DNA of 34,250 bases from JBHENC01 sp051000345 (GTDB taxonomy: Bacteria; Acidobacteriota; Blastocatellia; Pyrinomonadales; Pyrinomonadaceae). Below the pieces are notes generated by a model. It was not told where the DNA came from and ran no database searches. It saw nothing but the letters and a program-made list of their open reading frames with translations. This document shows, piece after piece, positions 17,722-25,020 of this stretch. The DNA is taken from assembly GCA_051000345.1 (NCBI GenBank), contig JBPCOJ010000052.1, forward strand, positions 1-34,250, in the 5' to 3' direction. A program made the translations under genes and the position numbers. Within the stretch, counting starts at the first letter, position 1. The number at the start of each line of letters is the position of its first letter.

Positions 17722-19023
17722 ATGAAGCAACGGCATTTATTTTTACACGACGCAACTGCAAACAACGCTTCACGCCGGAACGCCGGAGTGTGCGCCGCCG
17801 CGTTGCTGCTTTTCATCACCGGCACTATTTTCTGGCTGCCTGCTAAAGGCCGCGCCCAATCCGTTTCGCCGCAGCAGCCTACGCAAACCACGCAGGACGG
17901 GCGACCACGCCGCGCCGACTCGACAACACGCACGCAAACCAATCAGCAATCGAGCGCGCCCACGCTTGCGCGGCCTGTTCCTACGCCCAATGCTTCCGCC
18001 ACTCCGCCCGTCTTGCAGCCGACGCAGGGACAGGAAATCGGCGACGATGACGAGCCGATCCGCGTGGAAACAAATCTCGTTAATTTGAACGTGCGCGTGA
18101 TTGACCGCAACAATCGCCCGATCAACAACGTGCCGCAAAGCGAGTTTCACGTCTTCGAGAACGGCGTGCCGCAACCCGTACAGTTTTTCTCCAAGGAAGA
18201 CGTGCCGATCAGCTACGGCCTCGCCATTGATGTCTCCGGTTCGATCCGAACACAATTAGAAAAAGTTCAAGAAGCGGCGAAAACAATTATTGCATCTAAT
18301 AAACCCGGCGACGAAACTTTTCTGGAAACCTTTATAGATAGAGAGAAGGTCGAACTCAAACAGGACTTCACTTCCGATCAAGACAAACTAGGGGATGCGC
18401 TTGATGACCTTTACGTTACGGGCGGACAAACGGCGGTTATTGACGGCGTTTATTTAGCCGCCGACCACGTCGCGGAGTATAAAAAAGGCAACGATCTTAA
18501 TGATCGCCGCCGCCGCGCGCTGATTGTCGTCACAGATGGTGAAGACCGCGAGAGTTTCTACAAACAGGAACAATTATTTGCACGCCTGCGCGAAGAAGAT
18601 GTGCAGATTTATGTGATCGGATTCGTGGGTGAGCTTGATGATGATAAGGAGGGCGTATTTAAGATTCGGAAAAGCGCGAAACAAAAGGCCGTCACCTTAA
18701 TCAATCGCCTCGCTTCTGAAACCGGCGGACGCGCCTTTTTTCCAACATCTTTGTCGGAATTGCCCGGCATCGCGCAGGAGATTACGCGCGATCTGCGCAC
18801 GCAGTACGTCATCGGCTATAGCCCGACGAACAAAGCGCGCGACGGTTCATACAGAGCCGTGCGCGTTGCCGTCGGCGACGAAAAGGGACGCGACAAACGC
18901 ATCGCTCTCACTCGCGGCGGCTACTACGCGCCGCGCGAGGGCGGACAGACTACCGCGCCCGCCACGACACGCATCAATAATCAATCGCCCGCCGCGCCGA
19001 TCCCGCGCCGCAAAAATCCGTAA
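17722..19023 (+). CDS. Secreted VWA-domain protein (VWFA-related acidobacterial type), copy 2
   Basis: A 433-residue protein from ATG 17722, preceded by GAGGAAA at 8 nt spacing. An in-frame ATG at 17692 is possible but has a poorer site. A signal anchor (AAALLLFITGTIFWLPAKG) and Pro/Thr/Gln-rich linker lead to IRVETNLVNLNVRVIDRNN, the conserved beta domain. The VWA domain follows, with MIDAS motif DVSGS (AIDVSGSIRTQ), a TGGQTAVIDGVYLAADHV segment and VVTDGEDRES. The C-terminus has LRTQYVIGYSPTN and GGYYAP, then a Pro/Ala tail. It is a diverged paralogue of the protein just upstream, sharing every one of these landmarks. Function is unknown. Confidence 0.88.
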   Translation: MKQRHLFLHDATANNASRRNAGVCAAALLLFITGTIFWLPAKGRAQSVSPQQPTQTTQDGRPRRADSTTRTQTNQQSSAPTLARPVPTPNASATPPVLQPTQGQEIGDDDEPIRVETNLVNLNVRVIDRNNRPINNVPQSEFHVFENGVPQPVQFFSKEDVPISYGLAIDVSGSIRTQLEKVQEAAKTIIASNKPGDETFLETFIDREKVELKQDFTSDQDKLGDALDDLYVTGGQTAVIDGVYLAADHVAEYKKGNDLNDRRRRALIVVTDGEDRESFYKQEQLFARLREEDVQIYVIGFVGELDDDKEGVFKIRKSAKQKAVTLINRLASETGGRAFFPTSLSELPGIAQEITRDLRTQYVIGYSPTNKARDGSYRAVRVAVGDEKGRDKRIALTRGGYYAPREGGQTTAPATTRINNQSPAAPIPRRKNP

Positions 19024-19056
19024 GCGCATATAACGGGCAATCAAAGCGCAGTGCTC

Positions 19057-19114
19057 AAAAATAGAAGTGAGGAGTTGTGAATAACCTGAATCACAACTCC
19101 TCACTTCTATTTTT
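19057..19114. terminator. Perfect 24-bp inverted repeat, bidirectional terminator candidate
   Basis: Arms 19057-19080 and 19091-19114 are perfectly complementary over 24 nt around a 10-nt loop. The arms begin with AAAAA and end with TTTTT, so a transcript from either strand yields a stem followed by a U-run. It lies between the convergent VWA copy 2 and zapA genes. Its arm has heptamer-like units (GAAGTGA, GGAGTTG) resembling those of the gspE-gspD hairpin. Confidence 0.75.
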
Positions 19115-19124
19115 CAATGACGGC

Positions 19125-19170
19125 AGGGGCAGCAGCTTGTCTCTGTCCGTTAAATTGAATGGCGTTCAAG
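19125..19170. repeat. 46-nt dispersed repeat, copy A
   Basis: It starts AGGGGCAGCAGCTTGTC and ends TTCAAG. It matches positions 29346-29391 along its full length without gaps and with only a few substitutions, mostly transitions. The first half can fold (GGGCAG with CTGTCC, using G-U pairs). It lies just after the 24-bp hairpin and next to the zapA stop. Confidence 0.75.
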
Positions 19171-19172
19171 TT

Positions 19173-19685
19173 TTACCCTTGCCCATCTTCTTCGTCAATA
19201 TCGCTGGCAGGCGTTTCGGAATCCGTTTGCCGTAACGATTGCAGCTTGGCTGAAACTTGGCTGCTCAATCTCTCGCCTCTATTCCTCATCGGCGCTTCAT
19301 CGTCGGCATCGAAAATAGCTTCAAACCACGATTGCCTCTCGCTCGTTTCGCGCGCGACAGGCTCCGCGCTTTCCGTCGATGTCGTGCTTTTGTTGTCGGC
19401 TTCCGGGATGGCGGAAGACTGTGAAAGCAAGGTTTGAATCTCATGTTCGTAATATGCCTTCGATGTCTCCAGTTCGTCGGCGATATTTAATGCCGCCAGC
19501 ACCGCAATGCGCGAAATATCATACGTCGTGATATGCGATGCAATGTGCCGCATACGTTCATCGACGAGCTTTGCGACGCGCTCGACGTGCTCGCCGCCGC
19601 TCTGCGAACGCAGGCTATATGTTTGATCGAAAATGCTGACGCGAATCGATTCGGCGACGGGCGCGGGCGTGTCTTTATCAGTCAT
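19173..19685 (-). CDS. zapA: Cell-division protein ZapA
   Basis: A 170-residue protein from ATG 19685 (MTDKDTPAP). The ZapA domain spans residues 12-100: IRVSIFDQTYSLRSQSGGEH, VERVAKLVDERMRHIA, then ISRIAVLAALNIADELETSK and a coiled-coil helix. ZapA binds FtsZ and cross-links protofilaments at the division ring. The C-terminal 70 residues are an acidic, Ser-rich tail without recognisable domain; many ZapA proteins are only about 100 residues. It follows the UPF0210 gene after a 120-bp gap on the same strand and converges with a VWA gene. I saw no clear 6S RNA next to it. Confidence 0.85.
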   Translation of the reverse strand: MTDKDTPAPVAESIRVSIFDQTYSLRSQSGGEHVERVAKLVDERMRHIASHITTYDISRIAVLAALNIADELETSKAYYEHEIQTLLSQSSAIPEADNKSTTSTESAEPVARETSERQSWFEAIFDADDEAPMRNRGERLSSQVSAKLQSLRQTDSETPASDIDEEDGQG

Positions 19686-19805
19686 AGCCAAACAATTTAT
19701 GAAAGCGGAACGAAGGCAATTCTACATCACTAATCGCAAGCTGTTTGCGGCAAGTATGGGCAGCGCTCAGGAAAATCTTAGACCTTACGCGGCGACGCGC
19801 GGATT

Positions 19806-21179
19806 TTAATTTCGCAGCGAATGAATCGGCGCGGGGATGCGCCCGCCGCGACGTATAAAGTCTGCGCACGAAAATGAGTTGACGTGCATGATGGGCGCGC
19901 TGCCGAGCAAGCCGCCGAACTCCACCATGTCACCGACGACTTTTCCGGGTACGGGAATAATCCGCACGGCAGTCGTTTTGTGATTCATCACGCCGATTGC
20001 CATTTCGTCTGCGATGATGCCCGCGAGAGTTTCGGCGGAAGTCGCGCCCGGCACAGCGACCATATCTATGCCCACCGAACACACGCTCGTCCACGCTTCG
20101 AGCTTTTCCAAAGTCAACGCGCCGACGCGCACAGCTTCGATCATCGCGGCGTCTTCCGAGACGGGAATAAACGCGCCGCTCATGCCACCCACCGCGCTCG
20201 AAGCCATCGCGCCGCCTTTTTTCACAGCGTCCGTCAGAAGCGCGAGCGCGGCAGTCGTGCCGGGCGCGCCCGCGCGTTCAAAGCCCATCGCTTCGATTAT
20301 CTCCGCCACGGAATCGCCAAGCAGAGGCGTCGGCGCGAGCGATAAATCGATGATGCCGAATTGGATGCCGAGACGACGCGCCGCTTCGCGTCCAATCAAT
20401 TCTCCTGCGCGCGCGAGTTTGAACGCAAGCTTTTTGATTAGCTCCGCGACTTCGCCGAGCGGCAGATCACGCGGCGCATGACGCACGGCGTGCGCAACGA
20501 CGCCGGGGCCTGACACGCCCACGTTAATAACTGCTTCCGGCTCGCCCACTCCGTGAAACGCGCCCGCCATAAACGGATTATCTTCGACGGCATTGGCGAA
20601 GCAAACGAACTTGGCGCACGCAATCGCGCTGCGCTCGCGCGTTCGTTCGGCGGCTTCCTTCAGCAATTCGCCGACGAGCCGCACGGCGTCCATATTGATT
20701 CCGGCGCGCGACGTGGCAACATTGACGGACGAGCACAAACGCTCCGTCGAAGCGAGCGCTTCCGGGATCGAATCGAGAAACTTTCTTTCGCCGTTCGTCC
20801 AACCCTTATGCACGAGCGCCGAATAGCCGCCGACGAAATCCACGCCGACCGTGCGCGCCGCATCGTCAATCGCCCGCGCGAGCGTCACGTAATCCGCGCT
20901 GCTGACATTCTGCACGCCTTCGGCAATCGTGGAAACGGGCGTCAGCGAAACGCGCTTGTTGGCGATGCGCAAGCCTATTTCGTCGCCGATCTCATCCACG
21001 GTTTCGACAAGGCGCGCGGCGCGGCGGACAATCTTTTCGCGCACGCGCTCCGCCGTTTTCTCGATTGAATCAGACGCGCAATCGCGTAGGCTTAGGCCGA
21101 GCGTGACGGTGCGTATGTCCAGATGCTCCATCTCCGTCATGCGCACGGTCTGCAAAATTTCCGCTTGTGAATATTCCAT
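19806..21179 (-). CDS. UPF0210 / DUF711 'PFL family' protein
   Basis: A 457-residue protein matching the UPF0210 pattern from end to end. The N-terminus has ILQTVRMTEMEHLDIRTVTL and GLSLRDCASD; the middle has IANKRVSLTPVSTIAEG, AGAFHGVGEPEAVINVGVSG and SLAPTPLLGDSVAEIIEAMG. The C-terminus is RRGGRIPAPIHSLRN. The family has a fold related to pyruvate formate-lyase, but no canonical glycyl-radical loop (RVxGY) is visible and no activating enzyme gene is nearby, so radical chemistry is not implied. Its biochemical role is unknown. It is usually paired with a UPF0237 ACT protein, and that partner lies two genes upstream. Here both follow microcompartment genes, which may point to a role in the same pathway. 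Confidence 0.92.
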   Translation of the reverse strand: MEYSQAEILQTVRMTEMEHLDIRTVTLGLSLRDCASDSIEKTAERVREKIVRRAARLVETVDEIGDEIGLRIANKRVSLTPVSTIAEGVQNVSSADYVTLARAIDDAARTVGVDFVGGYSALVHKGWTNGERKFLDSIPEALASTERLCSSVNVATSRAGINMDAVRLVGELLKEAAERTRERSAIACAKFVCFANAVEDNPFMAGAFHGVGEPEAVINVGVSGPGVVAHAVRHAPRDLPLGEVAELIKKLAFKLARAGELIGREAARRLGIQFGIIDLSLAPTPLLGDSVAEIIEAMGFERAGAPGTTAALALLTDAVKKGGAMASSAVGGMSGAFIPVSEDAAMIEAVRVGALTLEKLEAWTSVCSVGIDMVAVPGATSAETLAGIIADEMAIGVMNHKTTAVRIIPVPGKVVGDMVEFGGLLGSAPIMHVNSFSCADFIRRGGRIPAPIHSLRN

Positions 21180-21200
21180 AAAGAACGATTGAAGAACAAC

Positions 21201-21779
21201 TCAATGGAGAAGCTTGCTGAACAAGAATAGAACGACGGTGAGCAGGAACAGCGCCGCCGCGACAAGGACGAAGCGCAGTCCCGGATCAATCGCCGCTTCA
21301 TCGAGCACAGTCGAGGAAGTTTGCTTTAACTTTGCCACGCGCGGGCGCAAAGTTTCTTCAAGCTGTCCGCGCGCCGCGCCAGCCTTCGCCGCTATCACGC
21401 GCCGCCGATTGCCGGTCGCCGAATCTTCTCTGCGGTCAATGCTACGTCTTCCGCGATTGTCGCTCACGTCGTAATTGTCGGGCTTTTTCGTTGCAAATGA
21501 ATCTACGGGCGGCGGCGCATGTGTTTCAGGAGCCGCCGCAGGAGAAACAGGTGGCGCCGCTTCAGCGTTCTTCTGCGGCGCGACAAAGGAGACTACCGGC
21601 GGTTCTTCGTTGTGGTTTGCCGAAGTGTGTTCCGTTGATTCGCTGTTGCGTTCGGCGGGCGTCGTCGTTGTGACGTGGCGGCGCTGAAGCGGCGTGCCGC
21701 AATGCGGGCAAAACGTCGCGCTCATTCGCACCATCACGCTGCACGCGGGACACCGCCTTGCTATTTCCGGTTCGGACAT
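21201..21779 (-). CDS. Zinc-ribbon protein with C-terminal membrane anchor
   Basis: A 192-residue protein starting at ATG 21779 (MSEPEIARR). An N-terminal zinc ribbon is shown by CPAC and CPHC 14 residues apart (RRCPACSVMVRMSATFCPHC). A long Pro/Ala/Thr-rich, low-complexity linker follows, then a charged segment (KAGAARGQLEETLRPRVAKL). One transmembrane helix lies at the very C-terminus (FVLVAAALFLLTVVLFLF), as in tail-anchored proteins. The start is 5 nt from the end of a long hairpin, with no Shine-Dalgarno sequence. It lies between the ACT gene and the UPF0210 gene, 21 bp before the latter. Function is not recognised. Confidence 0.75.
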   Translation of the reverse strand: MSEPEIARRCPACSVMVRMSATFCPHCGTPLQRRHVTTTTPAERNSESTEHTSANHNEEPPVVSFVAPQKNAEAAPPVSPAAAPETHAPPPVDSFATKKPDNYDVSDNRGRRSIDRREDSATGNRRRVIAAKAGAARGQLEETLRPRVAKLKQTSSTVLDEAAIDPGLRFVLVAAALFLLTVVLFLFSKLLH

Positions 21780-21783
21780 AAAA

Positions 21784-21859
21784 TTAGATATTAGATGCTC
21801 GATGTTAGATGTTAATTTTGTCTTCACACTGACATCTAACATCTAGTATCTAACATCTG
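21784..21859. repeat. Heptad-unit hairpin between ACT and zinc-ribbon genes
   Basis: Arms 21784-21814 and 21830-21859 are inverted copies with about four differences over 29 nt, separated by a 15-nt loop. Units are AGATGTT, AGATGCT and AGATACT variants. It fills nearly the whole 83-bp gap and ends 3 nt before the ACT stop codon. Confidence 0.85.
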
Positions 21860-21862
21860 CTG

Positions 21863-22369
21863 TTATATTCTGTGCATCGCGTTGAAGAGGTCTTCGCGTT
21901 GGGCGTAGATGCGGACGCCGAGACGCTCGCCTTCAAGTCGAAAACGCTCTTTGAGCGCGGCGGCGGACTGCTTCGAGCGCGAGGCATCGGCAATCAAGAC
22001 CATCGCAAACTTGCCCTGCACGACTGTCTGATTGATGTCCGCAATGGAGCATTCGGATTCAGCGAGAACTTGCGCAACGGCGGCGACGATGCCGGGACGA
22101 TCCACGCCGAACACGGAAACAACCAGCCTTTGCGCAGAGCCTTCTTCGCGCGCCTCTCGCTCGCGCGCGCTTGTTCCAGCAGCGCCGCCACGCGTTTTTT
22201 CATTTGCATTCAGGCGATTACCGTCCGCTCCCTCCTTGTTTGCGATGATCGGTTCGATAGCACGGTAAACATCCGTCACAAGTTGTTCGACAGTCTGCTC
22301 GTCTGCGCCCGCGCCGAGCCTACCGTAAACGGCGCGCGTAATACTGTAAATTAATTCTTCGTTAGCCAT
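21863..22369 (-). CDS. ACT-domain protein (UPF0237) with helical N-terminal extension
   Basis: A 168-residue protein from ATG 22369. The C-terminal 90 residues form an ACT domain of the UPF0237 type: VVSVFGVDRPGIVAAVAQVL, SIADINQTVVQGKFAMVLI, and the signature end RIYAQREDLFNAMHRI. ACT domains typically bind small ligands such as amino acids. UPF0237 proteins are normally about 90 residues, so residues 1-78 are an addition. Residues 3-18 (NEELIYSITRAVYGRL) and 24-43 are predicted amphipathic helices, followed by a flexible Gly/Glu/Arg linker. This is the layout of encapsulation peptides that direct cargo into microcompartments. It lies directly downstream of the shell vertex gene and upstream of its usual partner UPF0210. 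Confidence 0.88.
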   Translation of the reverse strand: MANEELIYSITRAVYGRLGAGADEQTVEQLVTDVYRAIEPIIANKEGADGNRLNANEKTRGGAAGTSAREREAREEGSAQRLVVSVFGVDRPGIVAAVAQVLAESECSIADINQTVVQGKFAMVLIADASRSKQSAAALKERFRLEGERLGVRIYAQREDLFNAMHRI

Positions 22370-22376
22370 CAGTTTC

Positions 22377-22496
22377 AATTTGGGATTGCGGATTTGGGAA
22401 TTGCGATTGAATACGGACTAAGGATTAACAGCACCCGTTACTGCTTTTCTTGTTAATCTCAAATCCGCAATCCCAAATCGCAAATCTAAAATCCCA
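22377..22496. repeat. Heptad-unit hairpin between vertex-protein and ACT genes
   Basis: The outer arms (about 22377-22407 and 22458-22496) consist of GATTTGG and GATTGCG units and their reverse complements. An inner stem, GATTAACA/TGTTAATC (22423-22430 and 22451-22458), is perfect. The sequence family differs from the AGATGTT hairpins in the same operon, but the period and position are the same. Confidence 0.8.
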
Positions 22497-22501
22497 ACCG
22501 C

Positions 22502-22816
22502 CTATCCGTTTAATTCGCGCGCGGCCTCGCGTGCTTCGTCGGATGTCGTGTCCTGTATGTCCATGCGGTCAACGATAGCGACGACGGCGGCTTCGATTGA
22601 CATTTCCTGATCGCCGATAGCCGTGCGCGCCGCTTTACCGTAAGCGCACATCACGATTTCGCCCACGCCCGCGCCAAGCCGGTCTGCGACGACGACGATA
22701 TTCTTCGTCGGCTCTTTATCCAGATCATACGGATGCACAATCAAAAAACGGACGCCCTCCAGATCAGGCGTCTTCTTCGTAGACCAGACTGTGCCGACGA
22801 CTTTGCCGAGAAACAT
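22502..22816 (-). CDS. Microcompartment vertex protein, EutN/CcmL (BMC-P) family
   Basis: A 104-residue protein covering the whole pentameric BMC-P family: LGKVVGTVWSTKKTPDLEGV at the start, FLIVHPYDL, ADRLGAGVGEIVMCAYGKAA, and the characteristic ending SIEAAVVAIVDRMDI. Five copies form the pentamer that caps the corners of the icosahedral protein shell. The last 15 residues (DTTSDEAREAARELNG) are a short acidic tail. It is the only BMC-P gene in the window and lies between the aldehyde dehydrogenase and the ACT genes, each junction holding a long hairpin. Confidence 0.94.
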   Translation of the reverse strand: MFLGKVVGTVWSTKKTPDLEGVRFLIVHPYDLDKEPTKNIVVVADRLGAGVGEIVMCAYGKAARTAIGDQEMSIEAAVVAIVDRMDIQDTTSDEAREAARELNG

Positions 22817-22819
22817 AAA

Positions 22820-22895
22820 AGCAGATGTTAGATGTCAGATGCCGGATGTTAGATTTTGATTTTAGCTTTTAACTAACATCTAGTATCTAACATCT
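22820..22895. repeat. Heptad-unit hairpin between aldehyde dehydrogenase and vertex-protein genes
   Basis: The left arm (22821-22855) has four to five AGATGTT-type units; the right arm (22871-22895) has three in inverted orientation. Their reverse complements align if one 7-nt unit is looped out. It fills the gap between the dehydrogenase stop and the vertex start codon. Confidence 0.82.
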
Positions 22896-22900
22896 ATCCT

Positions 22901-24916
22901 TTATCCTTTAGCGAAGACTTCCGCCGTATCGCCGATGTCGTGCGCCGCCGGAGTAATAATCGTGCGGGCATTGATGTAAATCTTTTCGCCCTTCTGCAAA
23001 GCGTGGCGCACATCGTCTTCGCACACGAAATCAACGGTGCGGTGTTGTCCGTTGCCGTTCGTTGACGCCGCTTTGTTTGTCGCATTGCCGTTGGCGGCAG
23101 CATTAGAAGTTACAGATGTTTGTGTGCTCGACGGCGCAACGGGCGCTTGTGTAAATTGCGACGGCGCTGTTGAGTCTATGCTGGCGCTGTGGCCGTTTGT
23201 GCGGTTGGCGTGGTCGCCATTTTCGCTCGTCGCCGTCGGTGCGGCTTCGGCGTGCGGCGCGGCGGAAGCGGCGGCGTACTGGCTGCCAGCCTCTATGTCT
23301 ATGCCGGGTTGCACGGGCGCGGGCGAAGAAGTCGCATGAAACGCGATTGGCTCCGGCGCGGATTCAGTCGCCGCGTTTCCCACACGGCGATTCGCCAGAA
23401 AGCGATCAACGATAGACGCAATCTCTTCGCGGTTAATCGTGCCTGTCGAACCGGAAGAACGCATTGAAGTATCAGCGCGTGCGCCGCCTGCATCGACAGT
23501 CGGGCGCGCGGCAAAGGGCGTCGATGATTGCGGCTGTTCCGTATTCACGGCGGGACGCGCGCTCTTGACCGCGCGTGTTTCAAAGGCGACGCGTTTGATG
23601 TCCATTAAGTGAAGCGGCGAAACATTGTCGCTTGTCACGTTGCCGCCCCACGAGCCGCAGCCCAGAGTCATCGAAGGCGGAAGCGCCGTCGAGAAACCGA
23701 TTGCGCCGTGCGTCGTCGGCGAATTGACGATCACGCGCGAGGCGGGCATTTCGACGCCGTAAGCTTTCGCAACCTCGCGCGATTCCGTATGTATGCCTGC
23801 GGTGTGACCCATGCCGCCGTAACTCAAAATTTCAAAGCACCGCGCCGCGCCGCGCTCTAATCCGTCTTCCACATAAAAGGCTAAAATCGGCGACAGCTTT
23901 TCCATCGACAACGGATAATCGCGCCCGACTCCGCCGACTTCCACCATCAAACAACGCGTTCCCGCAGGCACATTCAAGCCCGCCATTTTCGCAATCGTCT
24001 CGACTGAACGCCCGACGACGCCCGGATTCAAAGAGCGCTGCGGAGTGGCGACGACTTTCGCAAGTTGGTCTGCTTCCGCCGCGCTCAGAAAATGGCCGCC
24101 CTGCGCCTCGAACTGCTCGCGCACGGCGTCCGCGATGGGAGCATCCACGACCACCGCCTGCTCCGAAGCGCAGATCGTTCCGTTGTCGAAGCACTTCCCT
24201 GTCAAAATATTTTGCACGGCGCGCGGTACATTCGCCGTTCGCTCGACGAAGACAGGCACGTTTCCGGGGCCGACGCCGAACGCAGGCTTGCCCGACGAAT
24301 AAGCCGCGCGCACAAGCCCGATTCCGCCCGTCGCTAAGATTACGGCGGTCTGCTTGTGCTTCATCAAGGCTTCGGTTCCCTCGACTGTCGCCGCCGTCAT
24401 GCACCCGATTGCTTCCGCAGGCAAGCCTTCTTTGACGGCTGCCTCGCGCATAATCTTAACTGCTTCGTTGATGCAGCGTGTTGCCGAAGGATGCGGCGAA
24501 AGCACAATCGCATTGCGCGACTTGATGCTAATGAGACACTTGAAGATAGCGGTTGAAGTCGGGTTGGTGGAAGGAATAATGCCTGCGATGACACCGCGCG
24601 GGCTGGCGATTTCGATTACGTCCTTCGATTCGTTGACGACGCCGACCGTGCGTAGATTGCGAAAGTAATTCCACACGTCTTCCGATGCGAAACGATTTTT
24701 CTCCGTCTTGTCGGCAGCAACACCGTAGCCTGTTTCTTCTACGGCCATCTGGCCTAGACGCGCCGCCTCACGAAGCGCCGCGCCAGCCATCGCTTCGCAA
24801 ATGCGATCAATCTTCGCTTGATCGAAACCGGAGAGCGTCACCTGCGCGCGATGCGCCGCTTCCACAAGGTCGCGCGCCTGCTGCACCGCCACAAGGTCTT
24901 TATCAACCGCCGCCAT
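22901..24916 (-). CDS. CoA-acylating aldehyde dehydrogenase, microcompartment type, with long C-terminal extension
   Basis: A 671-residue protein starting at ATG 24916 behind a strong GGAGGT site. Residues 1-450 are an aldehyde dehydrogenase of the AdhE/EutE/PduP group, which turns an aldehyde, NAD+ and CoA into acyl-CoA. The catalytic Cys249 lies in CFDNGTICASEQ. Other landmarks are PRGVIAGIIPSTNPT, GPGNVPVFVER and GCGSWGGNVTSDNVSP. The usual length is about 450-490 residues. Here residues 451-490 are a linker, and 493-510 (INREEIASIVDRFLANRR) form an amphipathic helix like an encapsulation peptide. Residues 511-625 are low-complexity Ala/Ser/Thr/Asn. Residues 627-671 form a small conserved-looking end (CEDDVRHALQKGEKIYI; IITPAAHD). 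It lies between the two shell genes, so it is the likely core cargo enzyme. Confidence 0.94.
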   Translation of the reverse strand: MAAVDKDLVAVQQARDLVEAAHRAQVTLSGFDQAKIDRICEAMAGAALREAARLGQMAVEETGYGVAADKTEKNRFASEDVWNYFRNLRTVGVVNESKDVIEIASPRGVIAGIIPSTNPTSTAIFKCLISIKSRNAIVLSPHPSATRCINEAVKIMREAAVKEGLPAEAIGCMTAATVEGTEALMKHKQTAVILATGGIGLVRAAYSSGKPAFGVGPGNVPVFVERTANVPRAVQNILTGKCFDNGTICASEQAVVVDAPIADAVREQFEAQGGHFLSAAEADQLAKVVATPQRSLNPGVVGRSVETIAKMAGLNVPAGTRCLMVEVGGVGRDYPLSMEKLSPILAFYVEDGLERGAARCFEILSYGGMGHTAGIHTESREVAKAYGVEMPASRVIVNSPTTHGAIGFSTALPPSMTLGCGSWGGNVTSDNVSPLHLMDIKRVAFETRAVKSARPAVNTEQPQSSTPFAARPTVDAGGARADTSMRSSGSTGTINREEIASIVDRFLANRRVGNAATESAPEPIAFHATSSPAPVQPGIDIEAGSQYAAASAAPHAEAAPTATSENGDHANRTNGHSASIDSTAPSQFTQAPVAPSSTQTSVTSNAAANGNATNKAASTNGNGQHRTVDFVCEDDVRHALQKGEKIYINARTIITPAAHDIGDTAEVFAKG

Positions 24917-24933
24917 TGAACACCTCCGAAAAC

Positions 24934-25020
24934 GGATGTCAGATGTTAGATACTAGATGCTGGTTCAAAGATTGGTACGCTGCTTTGTAACTGACATCTA
25001 ACATCTAGTATCCGACATCT
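24934..25020. repeat. Heptad-unit hairpin between hexamer shell gene and aldehyde dehydrogenase
   Basis: The left arm (24934-24963) has GGATGTC, AGATGTT, AGATACT and AGATGCT in series. The right arm (24991-25020) is the inverted counterpart. The right arm overlaps the shell-gene stop codon (25019-25021) by two bases, so the hairpin begins immediately after translation ends. Confidence 0.85.

Noticed and set aside
19686..19805. 6S RNA beside zapA
   Set aside because: 6S RNA often neighbours zapA, but this 120-bp gap shows neither the long rod-like complementarity nor the central bubble.
19806..21179. UPF0210 protein as a glycyl-radical enzyme of a GRM-type microcompartment
   Set aside because: No C-terminal RVxGY loop is visible and no radical-SAM activating enzyme gene is nearby; only the fold is related to pyruvate formate-lyase.
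21784..25020. CRISPR array
   Set aside because: The repeats are hairpins of 7-nt units separated by whole genes, not direct repeats with unique spacers, and no cas genes are present.
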